Shown: in pieces, positions 1 to 7,628 of the stretch | How positions within the stretch are numbered: the first letter of the stretch is position 1 | Layout of the letters: each line of letters starts with the position of its first letter | NCBI RefSeq assembly: GCF_035917415.1 | Contig: NZ_CP109073.1 | Span: 4,510,501 to 4,574,500 of the forward strand | Length of the DNA: 64,000 bases | Direction: 5' to 3' | Origin: Streptomyces sp. NBC_01803 | GTDB taxonomy: Bacteria; Actinomycetota; Actinomycetes; Streptomycetales; Streptomycetaceae | The notes under the pieces: generated by a model | The model's input: only the letters and a program-made list of their open reading frames with translations | Database searches by the model: none | Told to the model about the DNA's origin: nothing | Position numbers and translations under genes: made by a program

Positions 1-268
1 GACGGTGCACCCCGGCCGAGCAGCCCCCGCCGGCCTCCCGGCAGGGCTGCTCGCTGTCCGCTCCATCGAACCAGGAGTCGCCCAAACGGCTGGTCCCCGC
101 GGCATCGCGGTCGGCCGCGCGCGGGCAGGCCAGACCGCAGGCGCCTTTGCCTCCCCGAAACCCCGTCCCACATGACTGCCGCGATGGGCGGTTGGGTCAC
201 GAGTCACGGGACTCCAGAGATCCCGGCGACAACCCCTCGGCGCACATTCGCATGCGCGCGTCGTGCCT
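1..268. other. Left-edge non-coding stretch, possible inner end of element A
   Basis: No convincing gene is seen. Bases 1-68 resemble bases 7,472-7,540, which lie about 180 bp inside the att site of element B; shared blocks include CTGCTCG and GTCCGCTCCATCG. By analogy this stretch may be the att-proximal end of a second related element whose att site lies outside the window to the left. The similarity fades after about base 68. Confidence 0.45.
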
Positions 269-691
269 TCAGGCGTGCGGATCCAGGGTCCGCAACAGCC
301 CGAGCAGCTCAGTTACGGGGCTGAGTTGCTCCTCGGTTAGTGGGTCTGGGCTGAAGTGCATCAAGTTGTTGCGGAAGCTCCGGCATTCCTCGAGCCAGTC
401 CAGGAATTGCTCCTGGTCGACGTCCCAGCGGAGTCTCGCCCAGTGGCTGGGTTCCTTCAGCAGGAAGTGGTAGTTGCCGAAGTTCAGGTCCGAGGCCGAC
501 TGGACGGAATGGCGGCGAGACCCGCGTGCCACGGCCCGGATTTCGTCAACGGTGAAGTGAATATCCACCGTCCGCCGCAGTCCCTGCTCGATCACTCCCG
601 GGTGCGGGTGTGGCCTTGCCATATTCCTCACCACTGCCCGCTGACCAGGGCAAACGCAACGGTCCGGCTGGAGCACTAGACTAACCGCCAC
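269..691 (-). pseudogene. Truncated HEPN-type protein (C-terminal fragment)
   Basis: A 140-codon minus-strand frame whose C-terminal ~85 residues look like the end of the Swt1/CBS-associated HEPN proteins common in Streptomyces. It contains the HEPN-type R-x4-H motif as RNNLMH, followed by a conserved-looking acidic tail. The first ~45 residues look like read-through rather than a protein N-terminus, and the upstream domains expected of the family are absent, so this is probably a decayed fragment. HEPN domains are often RNases in defence and toxin systems; whether this piece makes any product is unknown. It is divergent from tyrS copy 1, with only 33 bp between them. Confidence 0.5.
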
Positions 692-714
692 ACTGACACC
701 CGCGACTCAAGGAG
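677..714 (+). promoter_or_regulatory. Likely promoter -10 and RBS of tyrS copy 1
   Basis: TAGACT at 677-682 is a good -10 hexamer about 43 bases before the GTG start. AAGGAG at 709-714 is a well-placed ribosome binding site. No clear -35 hexamer is seen. The RBS region, but not the sequence further upstream, is also similar in front of tyrS copy 2. Confidence 0.45.
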
Positions 715-724
715 ACCCAGGACC

Positions 725-1993
725 GTGACGGCCATCGTCGACGAGCTGAGGTGGCGTGGGCTGATCGCCCAGTCCACTGACGAGGACGCATTGCGCAAGG
801 CTCTCGCGGACGGTCCCGTCACGTTCTATTGCGGCTTCGACCCGACCGCGGCGAGCCTGCACGTCGGTCACCTGGTGCAGGTGCTCACCCTCCGTCGGCT
901 CCAGCAGGCCGGGCACCGGCCGTTGGCGCTCGTGGGCGGCGCGACCGGCCACATCGGTGACCCGCGGCCGACTGCCGAGCGCACCCTGAACGACCCGGAG
1001 GTCATCGCCGAGTGGGTGACCCGGCTGCGCGCGCAGATCGAGCCGTACCTCTCCTTCGAGGGCGACAACGCGGCGACCATGGTGAACAACCTGGACTGGA
1101 CAGCGGGCCTGTCCGTGATCGAGTTCCTCCGGGATATCGGCAAGCACTTCCGGGTCAACAAGATGCTCACCAAGGACTCGGTCGCCCAGCGCCTGGCGTC
1201 CGCCCAGGGCATCAGCTACACGGAGTTCAGCTACCAGTTGCTTCAGGGCATGGACTTCCTTCAGCTGTACCGGCGGTACGGCTGCACGCTCCAGACGGGC
1301 GGTAGCGACCAGTGGGGCAACCTCACGGCCGGACTGGATCTGATCCACCGCCTGGAGCCGAACGCCGAGGTGCACGCGCTCGCGACGCCCCTGATGACGA
1401 AGGCGGACGGCACCAAGTTCGGCAAGACGGAGACCGGCACGCTCTGGCTCGACCCGGAGATGACCACGCCGTACGCGTTCTACCAGTTCTGGCTGAACAC
1501 GGACGACCGGGACATCTCCCGGTACACCCGGATCCTCTCCTTCCAGTCCCGCGAGGAATTGGAAGAATTGGAGAAGGTGACCGAGGAGCGACCGCAGGCC
1601 CGTACCGCGCAGCGTGCGCTCGCCGAGGAGCTGACCACGCTGGTGCACGGCGCCGACCAGTGCGCCGCCGTGATCGCCGCGTCGAAGGCGCTGTTCGGGC
1701 AGGGTGAGCTCGCCGCACTCGACGAGGCGACGCTGGCCGCCGCCGTTGCCGAGCTGCCGAACGCCAAGGTGAGCGAACTCGGCCCGGTCACTGACCTGTT
1801 CGCGGAGGTCGGCCTCGTGGCGAGCAAGTCGGCCGCCCGCCGCACCGTGAAGGAGGGCGGCGCCTACGTGAACAACGTGAAGGTGACCGCCGAGGACGCG
1901 GTGCCCACGGCCGACGAGTTGCTGCACGGGCGCTGGCTGGTGCTGCGCAGGGGCAAGAGGAACCTGGCGACGATCGAGGTCACCGGAGCCTGA
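725..1993 (+). CDS. tyrS: Tyrosyl-tRNA synthetase, copy 1
   Basis: This 422-residue class I aminoacyl-tRNA synthetase charges tRNA-Tyr with tyrosine in the cytoplasm. The Rossmann catalytic domain has the HIGH-type signature HVGH at residues 46-49 and the KMSKS-type loop KFGKT near residue 231; an S4-like RNA-binding domain forms the last ~65 residues. The GTG start is supported by AAGGAG ten bases upstream. Length is normal and no defect is visible. A second copy lies inverted at 24,310-25,578 and differs at only four residues (T/M in the RY-x-RILSF segment, D/G in VHGAxQ, and T/A and A/T near the C-terminus). Similarity covers about 25 bases before the start and ends just after the stop. 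The neighbours are decayed mobile-element genes, so this looks like an element-borne or transposed copy rather than the native locus (inference). Confidence 0.95.
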   Translation: MTAIVDELRWRGLIAQSTDEDALRKALADGPVTFYCGFDPTAASLHVGHLVQVLTLRRLQQAGHRPLALVGGATGHIGDPRPTAERTLNDPEVIAEWVTRLRAQIEPYLSFEGDNAATMVNNLDWTAGLSVIEFLRDIGKHFRVNKMLTKDSVAQRLASAQGISYTEFSYQLLQGMDFLQLYRRYGCTLQTGGSDQWGNLTAGLDLIHRLEPNAEVHALATPLMTKADGTKFGKTETGTLWLDPEMTTPYAFYQFWLNTDDRDISRYTRILSFQSREELEELEKVTEERPQARTAQRALAEELTTLVHGADQCAAVIAASKALFGQGELAALDEATLAAAVAELPNAKVSELGPVTDLFAEVGLVASKSAARRTVKEGGAYVNNVKVTAEDAVPTADELLHGRWLVLRRGKRNLATIEVTGA

Positions 1994-2581
1994 AGCGGCG
2001 AGGCTGCGAGCCTGTCGGCATCACCTCTCGGACCGGTGGTGAGTGGCGCAACGGCCGGTCCGGTCTCCTCTGTGTGTCTTCTTTCAGAGAACGACTTTGT
2101 ACCTGGTCGCCTCCACGGTGGAAAGCCGCTGTCCCTGCCGTTGCGAGCGAGGTAAGTCGGTCCCGGCGCCACGGAAGTTCGGTGGGCAGTAGTGGCCAGC
2201 AGCCTGGGCAGTTCACGCATATCGTCGAACAGGGCGGTGTCTGGTCCTTCCAGCCGCGAGGTCGGCGTCAGAGCGTCGCAGTAGCCAAACGCCCGCATGC
2301 CGGCGGCACGGGCCGCTGGCTGCTGTGGAGGAACAGCCTGGACGGCGCCTGGAAACGGACTGGCTGCGGCAGTACGGGCACCTGTATGAGGCGGCCCCTC
2401 GGAGCGGAATTGACCGCTGTCGATGGCATCGCAGAGGCCATGAGCGGGCTGCCCGCTCCCGTCTGCGTCGCGTCGAATACCGACGACTTCGTCAGTCCCT
2501 GTCGCCGGCACCGCTCGGGTGGTCACGCATGTGTGGAGTGGAGCACCCGCCGATAAGGCGGGGCGGTAGCGGCGGCTCGGG
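1994..2581. other. Gene-poor stretch between tyrS and phosphoribosyltransferase remnant
   Basis: Open frames exist on both strands, but none shows a recognisable domain, a ribosome binding site or plausible composition. It probably contains decayed sequence. Nothing specific is identified. Confidence 0.4.
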
Positions 2582-3081
2582 TCAGTCGTGCACCCAGTCC
2601 CGCAGGGGGCACGTCTTCCAGGAGAAGCGCCGCAGTCTGGCCCGTTCGACGCTGGCGGCGGTGTCGCGAAAGGTGCGGTTGAGATGGCGGCCGAGGACGA
2701 CCACGGCAACGTGGCGGGCTCCGGCGGCCTTCAGCGCGGCTGCGGCGGATTGCGCGTGGTTACCCGTGGTCCAGGTGTCATCGATGAGGAGTACGGACTC
2801 GCCTCGCAGTGCCGATGAGACGTATCGGGCCGGCGCGGCGGTACGGCCGAGCGCTGCTGCCTTCTTCGTCGGGCTGAGGAGATCGCGGAAGCGTCCACGT
2901 GTGGGCTCAACTGTCCTGGCGACCATGGTGCGTAGTGGATGCCTGCCTGGCCGCTGGTGCTGGGGACGGTCGTGTCCGTATCGAAGCGGGGAACAGAGCA
3001 GTGGGCGGCGACGCAGGCTTCGTGGTCGGCGAGGAAGCGCCAGAGCACCGCGGGGGCCTGCCCAGGGCCACCAGCGGACAT
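2582..3081 (-). pseudogene. ComF-type phosphoribosyltransferase remnant, copy 1 (frameshifted)
   Basis: The product would be a ComF/PRTase-fold phosphoribosyltransferase. The hallmark PRPP-binding loop is clear as VLLIDDTWTTG followed by an AAAALKAAGA helix. The N-terminal third (VLWRFLADHEACVAAHC) lies in a different frame from the rest, so at least one frameshift separates them, near 2,900-2,980. The end at 2,582 is natural (DWVHD then stop). A second copy lies at 4,992-5,476 in the same orientation, and a third, shorter piece at about 24,128-24,208. A dprA-like pseudogene lies at 5,540-6,432; dprA and PRTase genes are often neighbours in actinomycete accessory regions. Confidence 0.75.
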
Positions 3082-3299
3082 TGAGGTCCCCTCCCCCTCG
3101 CGTGATGACGGTGCTACTGCACGGAGGGGCGCCTGCTCTCATCCATCGCGATGCGCACGGTCAGTGACTGGCACTACCGGAATTGTCGATCGATCTCTGG
3201 AGCCTTCGCCCGCGACCCCTGCCGTATGGTGAAGCATGTCGTGTGAGCGTCGAGGCGATACCGCAGGAGTTCCGGCGAGGCAACAAGAGAGGTGACACC

Positions 3300-3893
3300 T
3301 TGAGCAGCCCGGCTCATCACCCCATTCCCGTTCGTCGCGGACACCTGCGCGAAGCTGCCGAGCGGATCGAGCAGGCCACCGGCATGAGCGTTGAGATCAT
3401 CGGAGGAACACTCGTGATGTCCCCGAGCCCGAGCGGCAAGCACGCCGGGATCATCATCGATCTGCGCGACGCCATCCGCCCCGGGCTTTCCGGCCTGTAC
3501 GAGGCGTTTGAGAACGTATCCGTCCCGATGCCCGACGACCCGGACGACTACGCGACTCCAGACCTGACCATCGGGCCACGCACGTTCAAGGATGACGAGG
3601 GCTGGCTCCTGGACGCGGACGCGGTCGAACTGGCCGTAGAGGTGATCTCTCCGACCGAGCGGCTGAAAGGCATCAATGAGAAGACCGCATGGTATGCAGC
3701 CGCAGGCGTCGTTCGTCTTCTGCAGGTAGACCCGCGTACCGGCACGTGGTCGCTCTTCGGCCGTCCCGGAGATGGAGAATACAAGAGCGTCGTGCACGGC
3801 AAGTACGGCGAAGAGGTGCCGCTGCCCACTGAACTCGGCGGCGATCTGCCCACGGCCGGTCTCCGCTTGTACGGCACGCGACCGAGCGGCTGA
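3300..3893 (+). CDS. Uma2-family (DUF820) putative nuclease
   Basis: The 197-residue product matches the Uma2/DUF820 fold, a PD-(D/E)xK nuclease-like family that is very abundant in Streptomyces and often linked to mobile DNA. Family features in order: SVEIIGGTLVMSPSPSGKHAGI, then the core Asp in TPDLTIGP, then the ELAVEVISPT strand with its conserved glutamates, then the KTAWYAAAGVVRLLQVD helix-strand. I chose the TTG at 3,300 because GAGAGGTG lies 6-8 bases upstream and homology begins there; the frame is open further upstream to 3,183, but that part looks unlike the family. It sits between two degraded phosphoribosyltransferase copies and appears intact. The true function is not established for most of the family. 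Confidence 0.8.
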   Translation: MSSPAHHPIPVRRGHLREAAERIEQATGMSVEIIGGTLVMSPSPSGKHAGIIIDLRDAIRPGLSGLYEAFENVSVPMPDDPDDYATPDLTIGPRTFKDDEGWLLDADAVELAVEVISPTERLKGINEKTAWYAAAGVVRLLQVDPRTGTWSLFGRPGDGEYKSVVHGKYGEEVPLPTELGGDLPTAGLRLYGTRPSG

Positions 3894-3943
3894 CGGCGCC
3901 GGGCCCCCGACGCGTAGAGAGTCAGGGGGGCGCGCAGAGACGA

Positions 3944-4292
3944 TCAGCCGCTGGCCGGGCGTCGGCCACGACGAGCCGCCGGAGGACGCCAGTTCCGCAG
4001 GTCGTCGTCGGTCAACCGTGTGCGCCCTGCTGTGTGGGGCGATACCCCGCGAAGAAGGCTGCAGGAGAGCCGCCGTACACCGGGTCGAACTCGTTGTGCC
4101 CCTGGTCCAGCCACGGCTGGAGTTCCAGGAGACCGGCGAGGAGCGGCGTCATCTCCTCGGCGGACAACTCCTGGTTGGTGAAGTACGTGGCGAGTGCTCG
4201 CGCCTGTTCCCGGTGGTCCCAGCCAGCCCAGCCGAACAGATCGGGAGTTCCTGAGATCGCGCCGGTGGCATAGGAGATGAACCGCTCCTTTA
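3944..4292 (-). pseudogene. pglX: C-terminal remnant of BREX-2-type PglX methyltransferase
   Basis: About 115 codons of the C-terminal tail (DUF7008-like) typical of the PglX adenine methyltransferase of BREX-2 / phage-growth-limitation systems. Seen in order: ERFISY, LFGWAGWDHREQARAL, LLAGLLELQPWLDQ, then FDPVYGGSPAAFFAGY. A one-base shift near 4,022 moves the very end (LTDDDLRNWRPP) into another frame, which stops at 3,944. Homology stops abruptly at about 4,285-4,292, where an unrelated helicase fragment on the opposite strand begins. The catalytic domain is absent, so this is a junction scar of a lost system. Confidence 0.7.
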
Positions 4293-4906
4293 CTGACGCT
4301 CGGCTGCGCACCAGCCGTGCCTCCGACCTGGACGCCCTGGTCGCGGAGTTTCAGGAGGTCGACAAGCGCTTGGTCCAGGCGGCAGCCGGGGCGGTCATCG
4401 AGGTGTGTAACGCCCGTCGGCCCCGGAACTTCGCCGGAGGCGCCGCCGGCGTCATCACACGGCAGGCCCAGATGAAACGCAGGCACATGCCGGTCCGGGA
4501 ACTGCTTGGACGTACCCGCGACGTGGTCCGCGCCATCAAGCCATGTTTCATGATGAGCCCACTGACGGTGAGCAGATCCTGCCGGATCCGCGCGAACATT
4601 CAGCAGGTCCTGCGAGGTCTCCAAGGGGCTGGCCGGGTCATTCGGGACGGGGAGTTCTGGGACGTGCCCGGCCGGGCGTGCGTCACCGCACGCCGCCCCT
4701 CAGACCAGGTGAGGCGTCCGGTCGGCCGCATCTCACCGGTGTAACGGCAGGTGGCACTGCGCGAGCTGGCCACAGAGTGCCCCGGGGTCTCCGGCGAGGA
4801 ACTGGTGCGGCTGGCCTGCGAGTTCTTCGGCTGGGCGAGGCTGGGCCCAGACATCCGTACGGCGCTGCACCAGGACATCACGGCCCTGTTCGCTCAGGGG
4901 CCCTGA
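4293..4906 (+). pseudogene. Fragments of a DUF3320-type large helicase
   Basis: Plus-strand frames match two pieces of the long superfamily 1 helicases with DUF4011/DUF3320 domains, which are frequent in defence islands. The first piece (about 4,300-4,610) reads DLDALVAEFQEVDKRLVQ and then RAIKPCFMMSPLTVS, the region just before the DEAD-type box. The sequence then jumps to the extreme C-terminal DUF3320 winged-helix-like region (about 4,750-4,906: ELATECPGVSGEELVRL, then ARLGPDIRTAL). A stop at 4,742-4,744 separates the pieces. The ATPase motifs and most of the protein are missing, so this is an internal deletion derivative with no expected activity. Confidence 0.65.
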
Positions 4907-4991
4907 CCGGCGACCCCAGCCGCATCACGGTGACCTGAAGGTTCGTACCTGGTGCCGTATGGGAAAGCGGTGGCAGTGAAGGCCGTGTGGC

Positions 4992-5476
4992 TCAGTCGTG
5001 CTCCCAGTTCCGCAGGGGGCACACGTTCCAGGAGAAGCGTCGCAGTCTGGCCCGTTCGACGTGGGTGGGGGTGTCGCGGAATGTGCCACGTCACCGTGGC
5101 GGCCGAGGACCACCACGGCGACGTAGCCGGCCCCTGCGGCGTTCAGCGCAGCCGCGGCGGATTGTGCATGGTTGCCGGTGGTCCAGGTGTCGTCGATGAG
5201 CAGCACGGACTCGCCTCGCAGCGGCGTCGAGATGTACCGGGCGGGTGAGGCTGTGCGGCCGAGCGCGGCCGCATTCTCCGCTGGGGCTGAGGAGATCGCG
5301 GAAGCGCCCACGTGTGGGCTCAACTGTCTCGGCGACCATGGCGCGCAGCGGATGTTCCGCCCGGCCGCTGGTGCTGGGACCGTCCTGACCGTATCGAAGC
5401 GGGGAACGGAGCAGTGGGCGGCGATGCAGGCTTCGTGGTCGGCGAGGAAGCGCCAGAGAACCGCGGTCAGTCCCAT
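4992..5476 (-). pseudogene. ComF-type phosphoribosyltransferase remnant, copy 2 (frameshifted)
   Basis: A second copy of the gene at 2,582-3,081, in the same orientation and closely similar. The PRPP loop VLLIDDTWTTG and the AAAALNAAGA helix are intact, and the N-terminal VLWRFLADHEACIAAHC is in the same minus-strand frame, but the middle is out of register. Another shift after VVVLGRH moves the C-terminal tail to the frame that stops at 4,992 (NWEHD then stop). It forms a direct repeat of about 0.5 kb with copy 1, about 2.4 kb away. It is non-functional as read. Confidence 0.7.
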
Positions 5477-5539
5477 GCGGAAGTGCTGTTGCTGAGGCGG
5501 ACAGCCCGACGATAGATGCCACCCGAGGACCGCCGCTAT

Positions 5540-6432
5540 CTACACCCAGGCGAGCTCGCCCGCGGCGGGGACGAGGGAGTCGAGTTCGCTGAAAACGTCA
5601 TCAGGGCCGTCGATGACGGTGGTGTTGAGGCCGGGACGCGTACTCCCGTGCCCACTTGGTCAGCAACGAACGCATCAGGAGGACCCGTCGGCCATGCTCA
5701 AGCATGAGACGCGCCTGCATGCGGGCTTCCGCTGCGGTAGGCGGCCTGCACGACGACGGTGGCGAGGCTGTGGCCGCTCATCACCGCGTTGCGCATCGGG
5801 AAGGTGGACTTCGATGGCGGTGCGTCCGGCCAGAACTGGGAAAGGACCAAGCCGCGTTCGGAGATCTCCTGTTGGAGTCGGACGTTCTGTGCCGGGTACG
5901 CCCGACGCAGGCCGGTGCCGATGACGGCGACGGTGCGCCCGCCAACGGCGAGCGCGGTGCCGTGTGCGGCGGTGTCAATGCCGACGGCCAGGCCGCTGAC
6001 CACGGTGACACCGCGCTCGGCGAGTCCACTGGCGATCGCGCACGCGCGGGCAACGCCTTCCGGAGTGGGATTGCGGGTGCCGACCACGGCGACGCGCAGA
6101 TCACCCTCCACGGCGGTGCCGCGCATGAGGAGGAGGGTGGCCCTTGGTGCACGAGCCGCAGATACAGGGGGTAATCCTCGTCCAGGATCGTGACCAGCCG
6201 CATGCCCTCACGCTCCCAGCCGGCGATCTCAGCGGCGACGGCCTTCAGGTCAACAGACGGCGCAGTGTCGAAGAGGACCCCCTGACCATCAGTGTCGAGC
6301 GCTTCCTCCAGAACGGCGCGTGCGCTGCCGACCGTCTCGACCTGGTCCGTGAGCTGGGGCCAGGACCGGTCGCCCCGTCGCAGCAGCGCGACGAGTGCGG
6401 CTCGCTCCAGTTCCTGCTTCGCCTGATCGGTA
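5540..6432 (-). pseudogene. dprA-like: DprA/Smf-like protein, frameshifted
   Basis: A DNA-processing-protein-A-like gene broken into at least three frames. The N-terminal part (from about 6,432: ELERAALVALLRRGDRSWPQL, ending MRLVTILDEDYPLYL) runs to about 6,130. The Rossmann core follows in another frame from about 6,126, with the DprA signature VAVVGTRNPTPEG, then GLAVGIDTAAHG and YPAQNVRLQQEI. A third frame from about 5,720 gives MLEHGRRVLLMRSLL to GELAWV and a stop at 5,540. A stop lies immediately upstream of the N-terminal frame, so the start may be lost as well. DprA-like proteins with a phosphoribosyltransferase partner are a recurrent accessory pair in actinomycetes, consistent with the two degraded PRTase copies upstream. 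Confidence 0.7.
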
Positions 6433-6567
6433 TAGGTTCAGCACTCGGCTCAGTACCGGCCCACTTCGCCTTCCTCAGTCAGCCAGCGCTGATGACGCGC
6501 CATCCGCATCAGATCCCTGCCATGGATAACCTTCCGTGTTCCTCCCTGTGGATAGCGTGCTCCGCGT

Positions 6568-7243
6568 GGGGGCGATGCCACTGCCGGGATCCGGAGGCGC
6601 ATGACGCTGGGCAGCAAGTGCTCCAGACTTGAGCAGGCCAAGCAGGGCACGTACTCCATACGCCGGGAACTGCCGCCGCGCGAGGACGGCAAGCGGCGGT
6701 TCTTCAGCGGGGGGGATATACCTCGGCGGGACAGGCGCAGGCGGACCTGCACCGTGTGCGTTCTCTGCTGTGCCTGCCGGACGAGGATGACGACGAAGCG
6801 CGTCGCGAGATCGCGGACCTCCTTGAGACGGTGGCGCGGGATCGGAAGCCGCTGCCCGACCGCAAAGAGCCCCAGCGTCGGCTCGCCGCGGGGCAGCCCT
6901 TCACCTCCCGCATGACGGTGGGCGAGTGGCTCGACTCCTGGATCGCATCGAGGAAGAGCATCCGCAGGACGACGCAGCACGGCTACGCGTCGCACAGCCG
7001 TCTCCACCTCAAGCCCCGCATCGGACGTGTCCGGCTCGACCGGCTCAACCTCACCCACCTCATACGCATGTTCGATGCGATCGCCGACGAGAACGAGGTG
7101 ATCGCGGCGGAGAACCAAGCCCGGCGTGAGCAGGTCGCGCGCCACCTGGGGCAGGCGGAGCAGGCCCGTCGGCTGCGGAGAGTGCCTGGCTGGCCGAGGA
7201 GGGTGAACGCCCAGCTCAGGATGGGTTCTTCGGCGCGGACGGT
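6568..7243 (+). pseudogene. int-like: Broken tyrosine integrase of element A
   Basis: A decayed relative of the integrase at 45,176-46,852. The order of matches is CHCRDPE; then, in another frame, KQGTYSIRRELPPREDGKRR; then from 6,756 a third frame with DDDEARREIADLL, MTVGEWLDSWIASRK and the helix LNLTHLIRMFDAIADENEVI (residue 200 region of the intact protein). Homology stops near 7,170. The last few codons before the att site (AWLAEEGERPAQ, then GGAGGTRTHGRR in the intact enzyme's frame) resemble an integrase C-terminus, so the catalytic domain was removed by internal deletion. It abuts the att repeat at 7,244 exactly as the intact gene abuts the one at 46,796. It cannot be active. Confidence 0.85.
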
Positions 7244-7290
7244 GGTGGGGCGGGTGGGACTCGAACCCACGGCCGACGGATTATGAGTCC
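7244..7290. repeat. attL: att site (47-bp direct repeat of tRNA 3' end), left end of element B
   Basis: This 47-bp segment is identical to 46,796-46,842, the 3' part of the CAT-anticodon tRNA gene (T-arm, variable loop and half the anticodon arm including the anticodon). Identity ends sharply after ATGAGTCC. The rest of the tRNA is absent here. The pair of direct repeats bounds a 39,552-bp unit and is the classic product of site-specific insertion into a tRNA 3' end. Confidence 0.93.
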
Positions 7291-7628
7291 AAAGGCAACT
7301 GTCCAGCAACCCCAACCCCCGTCCAACTCAGGCGATTTGACCAGGCGTTCGACCGTCCTGGTGTCCAGCTCACACAGTCTCAGCCAACCTGGTCCGAAGC
7401 AGTCCGCTCCCGGAATGCTCCCGGAATCGCCTCCCGATGAGTTCTCCCCACCCTCTCGGGAGAACTGCTGACGGGCACCCTGCCGACCGAGAAGTCCCGC
7501 CGACCCTCCGGTGGGGCTGCTCGCCGTCCGCTCCATCGGCGAGGCGCAGGACGGGCCACTTGGGCTATCGCGACCGCGGGTTGGAACCGCCGTGCCGAGC
7601 GCACTCGGGGTGACTGTCCCGGCATCCA
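7291..7628. other. Non-coding left inner end of element B
   Basis: No gene is recognised between the att site and the end of the HNH/helicase gene. Bases 7,472-7,540 resemble bases 1-68 of the window, consistent with a shared element-end sequence. A plus-strand frame runs out of the att site to 7,471, but it looks like read-through of the integrase/tRNA region. Confidence 0.5.

Noticed and set aside
707..1927. Long minus-strand frame opposite tyrS copy 1, and its mirror at 24,376-25,617
   Set aside because: Shadow frame of the synthetase; present in both copies because the genes are nearly identical. Arg/Gly/Val-rich and without domains.
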